Shown here: in pieces, positions 37,529-45,647 of the stretch
How positions within the stretch are numbered: the first letter of the stretch is position 1
How the letters are laid out: every line of letters begins with the position of its first letter
Origin: Elusimicrobia bacterium RIFOXYA2_FULL_47_53
Lineage (GTDB): Bacteria > Elusimicrobiota > Endomicrobiia > Endomicrobiales > XYA2-FULL-47-53
NCBI GenBank assembly: GCA_001800315.1
Contig: MGVE01000017.1
Span: forward strand, 50,684-114,683
DNA: 64,000 bases
Direction of reading: 5' to 3'
Notes under the pieces: model-generated
What the model was told of the DNA's origin: nothing
The model's input: only the letters and a program-made list of their open reading frames with translations
Database searches by the model: none
Made by a program: the position numbers and the translations under genes

Positions 37529-40500
37529 ATGTCAATGATCAATTTCCCCGTAGAAAAACCTGTTACGACTACGATGATTTTCCTGGCGGTATTCCTGCTG
37601 GGAATGATATCCTGGTCCAGGCTTCCCCAGGAGCTTTTCCCGTCGCTTGAGTTTCCTCAGATTTCCATTGTAACCAGATACGAGGGCGCCGGCCCTGAGG
37701 AGGCGGAAAAACTCATCAGCAAGATGATTGAGGAATCCGTCGGCACCGTCAGAAATGTAAAAAGAGTGAGTTCTATTTCAAAAGAAGGAATGTCCCTGGT
37801 TATTATAGAGTTCCGCTGGGGCACGGATATGAATTTTGCCGCCCTTGAAGTCCGCGAGAAAGTTGACCTTGTAAAAGAGCGGCTTCCCAGGGATTCTCAG
37901 GAACCCGTTGTTTTGAAATTCAATCCCTTTAAATCTGAGGCTATGGTTTTGTCCGCGAGTTATAACCGCGATGAGGACGACCCCTGGAAGCTTGTTGAGC
38001 TGAGGCAGTTCTGCAAGAAAAATATCAAAGACGAGCTTGAGAGGATAGAGGGAGTCGCTAAAGTTGAATTAAGGGGCGGAGAGCAGAAAGAAATACTTGT
38101 TGAAGTTGATAAGGGCAGGATTCTTGCCAATCAGCTGTCTTTGCTGGATATCATAAAAACTCTGAGGGAAACAAATATCACCTATCCCGCCGGCATGGTT
38201 AAAGAGGAAAATTATGAATATATGGTCAAAACAGTCGGCGAATTTAAGAATATTTCAGAAATAGGCGATGTGTTGTTGATAAAAGAAGAGACCCAGGCTG
38301 ACCAGCAGCGTTCCGAGCGGCAGCGGCGTAACGCGAGGCAGGGTAGTGTAATTTACTTAAGGGATGTGGCGAGCATTTCCGAGGCCATCAAGGATCCAAC
38401 CGGCTATTCAAGGTTCAATCAGAGGGGAAATGTCTCGCTTTCCATATTTCCGCAGTCGGGTTCAAATCTGCTTAATGTGTCAAAACTTGTCAGAAAAAAA
38501 ATAAAAGAACTGGAGTTAAAGATTCCAAAAGATGTGAATGTTGAGATAATCTACGACCAATCCGACTTTATTAAGGCGTCACTGCAGAATATTTATAATG
38601 ACGCCATGGCCGGAGGCATAATTTCTTTTATCATCATTCTGATATTTCTTAAAGACATTGTGGCCTCAGCCATTATTCTTGTGGCGCTTCCGATTTCTAT
38701 CCTGTTTGCCCTTTCCTTTATGTATTTCGCCGATATTTCCATTAATACCATGTCGCTCGGCGGGCTTGCCCTGGGTGTCGGCATGGTTATTGACAACTCC
38801 AATATTGTGCTGGAAAGCATAATGGCGTATCTAAAACAGCATCCCGATATGCCGAAGAAAGAGCTCATTAAGGAGGCTGCAAAACGAGAAGTCGGCGCGG
38901 TGGTAGGGGGCACATTTACTACGGTCGCGATATTTCTTCCGTTTATTTTTGTCTCCGGTGTGGCCGGACAGTTGTTCAAGCAGATGGCTCTGACAATCAC
39001 ATTTTCCATGATAGCTTCCGCCATGGTGGCTCTTTTTCTTGTTCCAAGGCTGGCGCTGTTTATGAGGTTTGAAAAATATAAAAAAATGGATTTCAGCATG
39101 AGGATACTTGATTATATTCCTCCAAAATTGGAGAAATTTCTCAGTCTTCCCAGGAAAGTCACCTGGAGGTATCTGTTTATCTACCTGTTTGTGGGGCTCG
39201 TGATGCTGTATTTCATTCCCAAGGAGTTTATGCCAAAGCTGGATGAAAGGCGTTTTACGCTGAACCTTACGCTTCCGCCTCAGACAACGCTGAGCGTCAC
39301 GAATAACCTGGTACGGAGAATAGAGACTTATCTTTTTTCTGTCCCCGAGGTTGAAAGCGTGGTTTCAAATGTTGGCTCGTCCGGAGAAGGCGTGGGGGAC
39401 GCTATTGAGTCTTTGGGCGTCAACCAGGCGAGGATAATCGCGAAATTGGCAAAACGCGGCAGGCCTTCAACCGCGGTGGTGGTTGAACTTAACGATGAAA
39501 TAAAAAAATGGCAGGTGGAGGGGCTTGAAGCCGAATTTGTGACCCAGCAGGGAATGTTCGGGTCCGCCATGGGTTCTTCTTCGGGATTAATGATAGAGCT
39601 TAAAGGCATGAACCTTGCGGCTCTCAAGAAAAAATCAGATGAAATAAAAGCCGATCTGGCCAAAATGCCTCAACTATACGGTTTAAAAACGATCCCTGCC
39701 GATCTGGTTCCCGAGCTTAAGCTGAACATTGACAGGGAAAAGGCCTCAATATTCGGATTGAATGTCCAGGACATTAGCGCCACGCTGCTTGCCGCCATAA
39801 AAGGCTACGAGGCCACAAAGTTCAAGTTAAAAGACGAGGAATATCCTATAAGAGTCCGCCTTCGGCCCGAGGACAGAAGCGACCTTTCCCGCATAGGAGA
39901 GTTGACTGTCTATTCTCCTTTCGGAAGGAATATCCAGCTTTTACAGATCAGCGAACTTGTTTTTGTAAAAACCATGCCCGAGATACGGAGGATTGAAGGG
40001 CAGAGAACTTATCTTATGATGGCGAATGTAAGAGGCAGTTTTGATTCCGCCGTAAAAGATATTCGCGAATTGCTTGATGATGTCATCGCGCCCTCTGACG
40101 ATATGGCCTACAATATAGCCGGCGAGACGCTGGCGCTGCAGGAGTCAATGAGTTCTGCGGTATTTGCCGTTGTCCTGGCTATTGTTATTATATACATGAT
40201 CCTCGCTTCTCAGTTTGAGTCGCTGCTGCAGCCGCTCATTATTATGGTGACCATACCGATGGGTTTAACCGGCGCTGTTTACGCGCTATTCCTGAGTTTT
40301 AAAACGCTGAATTCCGTTTCAATGCAGGGCATGATAATACTGATAGGGCTTGTGGTAAACGGCGCTATCGTGCTGGTTGAAACTTATAATCAAATGAGAA
40401 AGGCCGAACCGCACAGGGATTTAAGAGAGCTTGTATTTGAAGGTACGGTTGATCGGGTCAGGCCCATCTTGATGACAACTCTGACAACGATACTTGGCAT

Positions 40501-40660
40501 ATTCCCGCTTGTTTTCGGAGGCAGTACGAACGCGACCTCTTCTATGGCTGTGGCTATATGCGGAGGGGAAACGCTCAGGATGGCGCTGACCATCCTTTTT
40601 GTGCCGTCCGCTTATCTGTTCGTGGAGGAATGGCTTGAAAGCAGAAGAAGGGCAAAATAA
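37529..40660 (+). CDS. RND efflux permease, second of a tandem pair
   Basis: A 1,043-aa RND permease with FPVEKPVTTTMIFLAVFLLG at TM1, porter subdomains containing EKLISKMIEESVGTV, TM4 motif GVGMVIDNSNIVLES with Asp422, and the C-terminal half with IILIGLVVNGAIVLVETYNQ and RVRPILMTTLTTILGIFPLV. AGGATG precedes the start. Compared with its upstream neighbour it has a hydrophilic insertion in the first porter loop (about residues 253-272, rich in Gln and Arg). The two permeases are clearly diverged from one another, so the pair is an old duplication. Together with the channel and adaptor they form a four-gene tripartite pump operon. Confidence 0.9.
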   Translation: MSMINFPVEKPVTTTMIFLAVFLLGMISWSRLPQELFPSLEFPQISIVTRYEGAGPEEAEKLISKMIEESVGTVRNVKRVSSISKEGMSLVIIEFRWGTDMNFAALEVREKVDLVKERLPRDSQEPVVLKFNPFKSEAMVLSASYNRDEDDPWKLVELRQFCKKNIKDELERIEGVAKVELRGGEQKEILVEVDKGRILANQLSLLDIIKTLRETNITYPAGMVKEENYEYMVKTVGEFKNISEIGDVLLIKEETQADQQRSERQRRNARQGSVIYLRDVASISEAIKDPTGYSRFNQRGNVSLSIFPQSGSNLLNVSKLVRKKIKELELKIPKDVNVEIIYDQSDFIKASLQNIYNDAMAGGIISFIIILIFLKDIVASAIILVALPISILFALSFMYFADISINTMSLGGLALGVGMVIDNSNIVLESIMAYLKQHPDMPKKELIKEAAKREVGAVVGGTFTTVAIFLPFIFVSGVAGQLFKQMALTITFSMIASAMVALFLVPRLALFMRFEKYKKMDFSMRILDYIPPKLEKFLSLPRKVTWRYLFIYLFVGLVMLYFIPKEFMPKLDERRFTLNLTLPPQTTLSVTNNLVRRIETYLFSVPEVESVVSNVGSSGEGVGDAIESLGVNQARIIAKLAKRGRPSTAVVVELNDEIKKWQVEGLEAEFVTQQGMFGSAMGSSSGLMIELKGMNLAALKKKSDEIKADLAKMPQLYGLKTIPADLVPELKLNIDREKASIFGLNVQDISATLLAAIKGYEATKFKLKDEEYPIRVRLRPEDRSDLSRIGELTVYSPFGRNIQLLQISELVFVKTMPEIRRIEGQRTYLMMANVRGSFDSAVKDIRELLDDVIAPSDDMAYNIAGETLALQESMSSAVFAVVLAIVIIYMILASQFESLLQPLIIMVTIPMGLTGAVYALFLSFKTLNSVSMQGMIILIGLVVNGAIVLVETYNQMRKAEPHRDLRELVFEGTVDRVRPILMTTLTTILGIFPLVFGGSTNATSSMAVAICGGETLRMALTILFVPSAYLFVEEWLESRRRAK

Positions 40661-40686
40661 GCCGGAATATATTTTATAAAAAGCAC

Positions 40687-40715
40687 TTGAAATAAATTGT
40701 ATTTTTAGTTATCAT
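40687..40715 (+). promoter_or_regulatory. Sigma-70 promoter candidate
   Basis: TTGAAA (40687-40692) and TATCAT (40710-40715) are 17 bases apart, each matching five of six consensus positions. The leader to the ATG at 40829 would be about 107 bases. It contains two GGAGG-like runs (near 40741 and 40764) before the true ribosome site AAAGGAGGAAGC. Confidence 0.55.
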
Positions 40716-40828
40716 TACATTGCGGTATAGTTAATTTGCGGAGGTTTCAGCTCAAATTGTCCGGGAGGTGAGATTTTTCAGCGTTGTATCTAAAGTGTTT
40801 GTCACTACAATAAATAAAGGAGGAAGCA

Positions 40829-41116
40829 ATGGCTGTTTATCAGTTGAAAAAAGTAGTGCTCGGTTCGTTGGTTAAGAGTTTGCCGGTGGTTTTTGTGGTA
40901 GTAGGTGCCTTGATCGGTCTTTTTACTTTCTTTATTTTTCCGACTGAGGTCGCAAGAAACCTTACAATCGGAGCCAGGTTCCTCTCATGGCTTATTTTCG
41001 TCGTTCTTTATGCCATTCTTATGGTTGCCGGAGTATTCGTGATTTCCTTCCTTTACAACTGGATAGCCGGAGTAATGGGCGGAGTCAAGGCTGAAATTGA
41101 AGAGGTGCAGGAATAA
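40829..41116 (+). CDS. Small two-helix membrane protein (DUF3566-like)
   Basis: A 95-aa protein with an excellent ribosome site (AAAGGAGGAAGC). The first TM helix spans about residues 18-38 (LPVVFVVVGALIGLFTFFIF) and the second about 50-75. The end is FLYNWIAGVMGGVKAEIEEV. The pattern of Lys-Ser before the first helix and a final L-Y-N-x-x-A-x-x-x-G-G-x-x-x-x-x-E resembles the DUF3566 family of small transmembrane proteins, whose function is not established. It has its own promoter and terminator, so it is expressed as a single gene. The strong translation signals suggest an abundant product. Confidence 0.65.
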   Translation: MAVYQLKKVVLGSLVKSLPVVFVVVGALIGLFTFFIFPTEVARNLTIGARFLSWLIFVVLYAILMVAGVFVISFLYNWIAGVMGGVKAEIEEVQE

Positions 41117-41133
41117 TATTTTTTAAATTTAAA

Positions 41134-41192
41134 CCGAAGCCCTGCGCCCGGACGCTCTGTGTCCCGGAACGGGGCTTCGGCTGATTTTTTTT
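41134..41192 (+). terminator. Terminator hairpin after the small membrane protein
   Basis: CCGAAGCCC (41134-41142) pairs with GGGCTTCGG (41172-41180), with a GC-rich 29-base loop that can fold further. The arms are followed closely by CTGA and eight T residues (41185-41192). It lies upstream of the preferred kinase start at 41240. Confidence 0.7.
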
Positions 41193-41239
41193 CGGCAAGC
41201 CCGTTACCGTGCCCCACATCCTCGTTTTATCGGCTTTCT

Positions 41240-42658
41240 ATGTCTCTTAGAATTAAATTTACTCTTCTTATCACCTTCCTTCTGGCAATTATTATCGCCG
41301 GTATTTCCGTGAGCCTTTTTTTTACTTACAAACAGCTGTACCGGGCTCAGCTGGAGCAGAACCGGCAGAAAATATTTAAGGATTTTAATTATACCTGCAC
41401 GGAGGCCGTTACCGTCAGGGACGAAATACTTATAGTAAACACAATTCGTTCTCTCATTGAAACCCATCGGCCCTCTATCGTTTACGCCGGCTATGTTTCT
41501 CCCACCGGTATAATCCTTTCTTCCATACGCGATAACCTCAGGCAGGATTCGTTTAATTACAGGATTTTTAAACTATCCAGGCCGGCCGACGATAATTTTA
41601 TGTCCGAAAGAAGCGAAGAGATTTTTGAAATGGGCCTGCCGATAATGGTCAAAGGCGAGTACGGCGGAACCGTAAAAGTGGGTTTTTCTCAGGATTATCT
41701 CAATAAACAGATTGAAGATACGGTGGTTTTGTTAGCAAAAAAAATAGGCATTGTTTCGGCGGCCGCTCTTTTGGTCGGAATACTATTCGCGTTTATTCTC
41801 TCGGCTCATCTCAATAAGCCGATTAAGATACTCAGTCAGGCCGCCGTAAAGCTTGGCGAAGGCGACCTGACTGTTCAGGTCGCGGTGGATAGAAATGACG
41901 AGTTGGGCAAGCTTTCAAACACCTTTAACGAAATGGCAAGAAGAGTCAAGGAGATTGATGAATTAAAAGACAGTTTTGTCTCCAGTGTTTCTCATGAGCT
42001 CCGTTCTCCGCTTGCCGCCATTGACGGCTACTGCGACTTTTTGCTTGACGGCCTGGATAAAAACATGACGCCGGACAAGCAGAAAAAAGCCCTGGAGATA
42101 ATCAGGGATTCAACCGTCAGGCTCACGAATTTTATAAACAATATACTTGATCTTGCCAAAATTAAGGCCGGCCGCCTGGAAATTAAACCAATACCTACGG
42201 ACATGAAGGATATAGCCGAGGAAATAATGCAGCTGTTTGTACCGCTTGCCGCCAGAGAATCAAAAAAGCTTGTCGTGGACATAGCTCCTGACCTGCCCAG
42301 AATTTATGTTGACCCGGAAAGAGTGAAGCAGGTGATAACAAACCTGCTGGGCAATTCACTGAAATTTACTCCCAGTGAAGCGGTAATTACGATTAGCGCG
42401 GTACAGGTCAATGATCGGATTATTGAAATATCGCTTTCTGACACAGGGGTCGGGATTCCTCAGGCCGACCTGCCAAAGGTCTTTGAAAAATTCTATCAGG
42501 TCAAAGAAGGAGCCAATAAAAAGCCCAAGGGCACGGGACTTGGCCTTGCCATTGTGGCTGAGATCGTTAAGCTGCATGGCGGCAATATCACGGTGGAAAG
42601 CACGGTTGGCAAGGGTACGACATTCCGTTTTACAATGCCGGTATGGAGACAGGTATAA
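41240..42658 (+). CDS. Membrane sensor histidine kinase
   Basis: A 472-aa kinase starting at ATG 41240. An upstream in-frame GTG at 41159 is rejected because it lies inside a terminator hairpin and would put a Ser/Pro-rich tail before the signal anchor. Order: TM1 about 8-30, a Cache-like extracytoplasmic sensor about 31-165 (IVYAGYVSPTGIILSSIRDN), TM2 about 167-189, HAMP about 190-242, HisKA with SSVSHELRSPLAAIDGY (phospho-acceptor His252), and the ATPase domain with NLLGNSLKFTP, DTGVGIP, FEKFYQV and GTGLGLAIV. All kinase boxes are intact. The ligand is unknown. The stop overlaps the start of the next gene by one base, giving translational coupling to its likely partner regulator. Confidence 0.92.
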   Translation: MSLRIKFTLLITFLLAIIIAGISVSLFFTYKQLYRAQLEQNRQKIFKDFNYTCTEAVTVRDEILIVNTIRSLIETHRPSIVYAGYVSPTGIILSSIRDNLRQDSFNYRIFKLSRPADDNFMSERSEEIFEMGLPIMVKGEYGGTVKVGFSQDYLNKQIEDTVVLLAKKIGIVSAAALLVGILFAFILSAHLNKPIKILSQAAVKLGEGDLTVQVAVDRNDELGKLSNTFNEMARRVKEIDELKDSFVSSVSHELRSPLAAIDGYCDFLLDGLDKNMTPDKQKKALEIIRDSTVRLTNFINNILDLAKIKAGRLEIKPIPTDMKDIAEEIMQLFVPLAARESKKLVVDIAPDLPRIYVDPERVKQVITNLLGNSLKFTPSEAVITISAVQVNDRIIEISLSDTGVGIPQADLPKVFEKFYQVKEGANKKPKGTGLGLAIVAEIVKLHGGNITVESTVGKGTTFRFTMPVWRQV

Positions 42659-43608
42659 TGCAAGGCGATTATCTTGTTGAGGGAAAGAAAATATTAATAG
42701 TTGACGACGAGAAAAATCTTCAGGAGATGGTAAGCGATATTCTTACCGCCGCCAACTTCCAGACGATTACCGCCGACGACGGCCTGGAGGGGCTCCAGAA
42801 GATCTATTCCGAGTCGCCGGATCTTATTTTGCTTGACTGCGAGATGCCCCGCCTTGACGGCTATGAGCTGCTTGCTAAAATGAGGGCCGATCCTCTTATG
42901 GTAAACAAGCCCGTAATAATGCTTACCGTGCGAAACTCGGAAAACGACGAGATTAAAGGCTTAAGGCTCGGAATTGACGATTATATTACAAAACCCTTTA
43001 AGCCGAGCGTGCTTCTGGCAAGAATTAAAACCGTGCTTGAGAGAAAGGCCATGAGCCTCGGGGCCAATCCCCTGACGATGCTCGCCGGCAATGTGACCAT
43101 AACCGTTGAGATAGAAAAGCGCATAGCCGCGAAGGACGATTTTGCCGTTCTCTATGTGGATATTAATAATTTTAAAAGCTTTAACGATAAATACGGTTTC
43201 CCGCGGGGCGACAAGATAATTAAACATGTGGCAAGCGTCCTGACCAGGGCCGTGAGAGAAACCGGAAACTCAAGCGATTTCGTCGGGCATATAGGCGGAG
43301 ACGATTTTATAGTTATAGTCGGCAATGATAAATACATAAAAATTGCCGAGAGGATTATTCAGCTGTTTGACGAAACCATCGGGGATTTTTACGATATTGA
43401 AGACAAGGTAAAAGGTTTTATCGTTACCGAGGACAGGCAGCACAACATAAGGGAGTTCCCGATAATGGGGGTATCCATAGCCATTGTTACCACTCTGCAT
43501 ACGAAACTAACGCACTACGCGCAGCTTGGCGAAATAACGGCCGGCTTAAAGAAACTGGCCAAGCAGTATACCAGAAGCGCATATGTCGTGGAAAGGCGGA
43601 AAGAATGA
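42658..43608 (+). CDS. Response regulator with GGDEF-like (GGDDF) output domain
   Basis: A 316-aa protein started at ATG 42658, which overlaps the kinase stop as TAATG; an ATG at 42643 in the same frame is less likely. The REC domain has Asp16-Asp17, phospho-acceptor Asp60, Thr90 and Lys112. The output domain follows the diguanylate-cyclase layout: FAVLYVDINNFKSFNDKYG with metal-site Asp168, then GHIGGDDFIVIV (213-217), where active enzymes read R-x-G-G-(D/E)-E-F. The Arg is missing, the fourth residue is Asp not Glu, and no RxxD inhibitory site is visible. It may make cyclic di-GMP, bind nucleotide only, or act as a scaffold. Confidence 0.85.
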   Translation: MQGDYLVEGKKILIVDDEKNLQEMVSDILTAANFQTITADDGLEGLQKIYSESPDLILLDCEMPRLDGYELLAKMRADPLMVNKPVIMLTVRNSENDEIKGLRLGIDDYITKPFKPSVLLARIKTVLERKAMSLGANPLTMLAGNVTITVEIEKRIAAKDDFAVLYVDINNFKSFNDKYGFPRGDKIIKHVASVLTRAVRETGNSSDFVGHIGGDDFIVIVGNDKYIKIAERIIQLFDETIGDFYDIEDKVKGFIVTEDRQHNIREFPIMGVSIAIVTTLHTKLTHYAQLGEITAGLKKLAKQYTRSAYVVERRKE

Positions 43609-44288
43609 TATCAAAAAAAATCCTGATAATTGACGACGAGGATAATATCCGGTCTCTTGTAACCGATGTTCTGGAACGGGAGAATTACATGGTGATTTCA
43701 AGCCCGGATACCGACGACGGTTATGCCAGGGTGCTTAAGTCCAAGCCCGACCTGCTGATTTTGGATGTCAAAGTCCCAAGGATAGGCGGCATAGAACTTT
43801 GCAGGCTGCTTCGGGAGAATCAGGATACGAAACACATACCAATTATTATGCTCACGGTTGAATCAACTGAAACCGATAAGGTTATCGGACTGGAAGCGGG
43901 AGCCGATGATTATGTGACAAAACCTTTCAGTAATAAAGAGCTGCTGGCGAGGGTCGCCTCTCTTTTGCGTCGGGTAAAACGCTCCGGAGAAGGGGATGAT
44001 GTAATTAAATCCGCGAATATTGAGGTAAATATCAAATCTCATTCGGTGACGCTTGACGGAAGGGATTTAAAGCTCAGGCCCAAGGAATTTGACCTGCTTG
44101 TGCTTTTTCTGCGCAATCCCAATGTGGTTTTTGACAGAACCTATATTCTGGAAAATGTTTTTGGCTATAAGATACCGGTCAGCACCAGGACCATTGATAC
44201 TCACATAAAGAACCTCAGGCACAGCCTGGGGAGTTTCGGAGAAAAGATTCAGACGATTTTCGGCAGGGGTTTTAAGTTCGTTCCGTAA
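43605..44288 (+). CDS. OmpR/PhoB-family response regulator
   Basis: A 227-aa transcription regulator. REC domain residues 1-120 with Asp10-Asp11, phospho-acceptor Asp54 (LLILDVKVP), Thr84 and Lys106 (YVTKPFS). A winged-helix DNA-binding domain follows at about 132-227, with LRPKEFDLLVLFLRNPNVVF and TRTIDTHIKNLRHSLG leading to GRGFKFVP, the usual end of this family. ATG 43605 overlaps the stop of the previous gene (ATGA). With the kinase and the GGDDF regulator it forms a three-gene set in which one kinase could feed a DNA-binding and a second-messenger-type output. Confidence 0.93.
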   Translation: MISKKILIIDDEDNIRSLVTDVLERENYMVISSPDTDDGYARVLKSKPDLLILDVKVPRIGGIELCRLLRENQDTKHIPIIMLTVESTETDKVIGLEAGADDYVTKPFSNKELLARVASLLRRVKRSGEGDDVIKSANIEVNIKSHSVTLDGRDLKLRPKEFDLLVLFLRNPNVVFDRTYILENVFGYKIPVSTRTIDTHIKNLRHSLGSFGEKIQTIFGRGFKFVP

Positions 44289-44293
44289 TTATT

Positions 44294-45112
44294 ATGAATA
44301 ATAAAAGGCCCTATATTCAAATTAAGCCTATGCAGGCTGTCAGACTCTCAAAGGAAGAAGAGGCGGAGCTTGTCGCCCGCTGCCGCGCCGGTGAAGAGGA
44401 CGCCAAGGACAGGCTCCTTAAAGTATATTTTCCTTTTGTGGCCAGCCTCGCCAAAAAATATAAAAACTATTTTCCGCGGATAGAGTTTGAGGAGCTGCTT
44501 GAAGAGGGAAACCTTGGGCTTTTGGAAGCTCTGGAGCATTATGATTCATCCAGGCAAGTTAAATTTTCAAGCTACGCCTGGTTCTGGATAGTGCGTTCCA
44601 TTCAGGATTACATTACCGAGACGCTTGCTTTCATGAAAATTCCAGCCGGTGTCGCGTCAAATTTGAAGAAAATAACTAAAATGATTGAGTCCGGCCTGGC
44701 TGAAAACAGGGATATTACGATAGAGGATATCACAAGCGGTATGGATTTAGAGCTTGAGAAAGTCAAGGAGCTGCTTGTAAATCAGGCCAGTATGTCGGCC
44801 CCCGTCTCTCTTGACAGTTATATTGACGGCGACGATCAGAAAAATACGCTCAAGGATGTTGTTGACTCCGGCGAGAAAAACTCCGAAGATACCCTGGAGG
44901 GGATAGAAAAAGACGAGAAGCTGGAAAAATATCTGTCTTGTCTCGGTGAGCATGAGGCTGAAGTGATAAAGTGGCGTTTTGGTTTCAATGATTATAAATA
45001 CCATACTCTGAAAGATATAGCGGAAAAACTCGGCATAGCGCCGCAAAAAGTGCGCGATATAGAAACTATAGCGATTGCTAAATTAAAGATAATGATGAAG
45101 GAGGGGGCTTGA
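44294..45112 (+). CDS. Alternative sigma factor of the sigma-70 family
   Basis: A 272-aa protein with sigma regions 2, 3 and 4 and no region 1.1. Region 2 (about 42-108) reads FPFVASLAKKYKN then ELLEEGNLGLLEALEHYD and KFSSYAWFWIVRSIQDYI, very close to RpoD/RpoS region 2.3-2.4. Region 4 (about 214-268) has LSCLGEHEAEVIKWRFG and the helix-turn-helix TLKDIAEKLGIAPQKVRDIE. The size suits a group 2/3 factor such as RpoS-like or RpoH-like ones; the regulon cannot be told. It follows the response regulator by five bases without a clear Shine-Dalgarno, so translation is probably coupled. The -35 box of the next promoter overlaps its stop codon. Confidence 0.88.
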   Translation: MNNKRPYIQIKPMQAVRLSKEEEAELVARCRAGEEDAKDRLLKVYFPFVASLAKKYKNYFPRIEFEELLEEGNLGLLEALEHYDSSRQVKFSSYAWFWIVRSIQDYITETLAFMKIPAGVASNLKKITKMIESGLAENRDITIEDITSGMDLELEKVKELLVNQASMSAPVSLDSYIDGDDQKNTLKDVVDSGEKNSEDTLEGIEKDEKLEKYLSCLGEHEAEVIKWRFGFNDYKYHTLKDIAEKLGIAPQKVRDIETIAIAKLKIMMKEGA

Positions 45113-45164
45113 CAGGAATTTTTTTTTATAATATAATCACTACTAAACAAGTAGACTAAGTAGT
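45109..45164 (+). promoter_or_regulatory. Consensus promoter with palindromic operator for the sulfur operon
   Basis: TTGACA (45109-45114) and TATAAT (45132-45137) are 17 bases apart, a perfect consensus. Directly after the -10 box, ACTACT (45139-45144) and AGTAGT (45159-45164) form an inverted repeat with a 14-base spacer that contains an extra GTAG. The predicted start (about 45144) lies inside the palindrome, so a bound repressor would block initiation. The next gene encodes an Rrf2-family repressor, which makes autorepression likely. Confidence 0.7.
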
Positions 45165-45178
45165 AAATAGGTGGTTTT

Positions 45179-45610
45179 ATGAGAATATCAACAAAAACAA
45201 GGTACGGCGTGAGGTTAATGCTTAATTTGGCGCTTGCTTACGGCAAAGGCCCCAAATTTTTAAATGAGATAGCAAAGAAAGAGGCCATCTCAGAAAAGTA
45301 CCTCGGCCACATTGTGGCTGTCTTGAAATCAGCAGGCCTTATTACATCTTTTCGTGGCGCAAAGGGCGGTTACGCGCTGTCAAGAAACCCCGCGAAAATA
45401 TCTTTAAGGGAAATCGTAGAGCCTTTGGAGGGCGATATGTCAATAATTGAGCGTCATGGAACCGGCGATGGCAAAATTTCGCAGAGAGTTTCAAACACGG
45501 TTTGGGCCGAACTCTCTAATGTGATACAAAAGACCCTTGAGAGCCATAATCTGGAGGATTTGACGCGAATGTGTAGTGAAGAATATAATTTAATAATGTA
45601 TAATATATAA
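45179..45610 (+). CDS. Rrf2-family transcriptional repressor, CymR-like (no Fe-S cysteines)
   Basis: A 143-aa regulator preceded by AGGTGG. The N-terminal winged helix-turn-helix is typical of Rrf2: MRISTKTRYGVRLMLNLA, IAKKEAISEKYLGHIVAVLK, LITSFRGAKGGYALSR. The loop that carries three cysteines in IscR and NsrR (after EPLEGDMS) has none; the only Cys is 132, near the C-terminus. This is the pattern of CymR, the cysteine-metabolism repressor of Firmicutes, which works as a complex with CysK. The gene heads an operon containing cysteine synthase and homocysteine synthesis genes, so control of sulfur assimilation is the natural inference. A palindromic operator lies over its own transcription start. 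Confidence 0.85.
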   Translation: MRISTKTRYGVRLMLNLALAYGKGPKFLNEIAKKEAISEKYLGHIVAVLKSAGLITSFRGAKGGYALSRNPAKISLREIVEPLEGDMSIIERHGTGDGKISQRVSNTVWAELSNVIQKTLESHNLEDLTRMCSEEYNLIMYNI

Positions 45611-45647
45611 AATTTGCTTTTTAATATGAAATCCGGAGGAAACTAAT

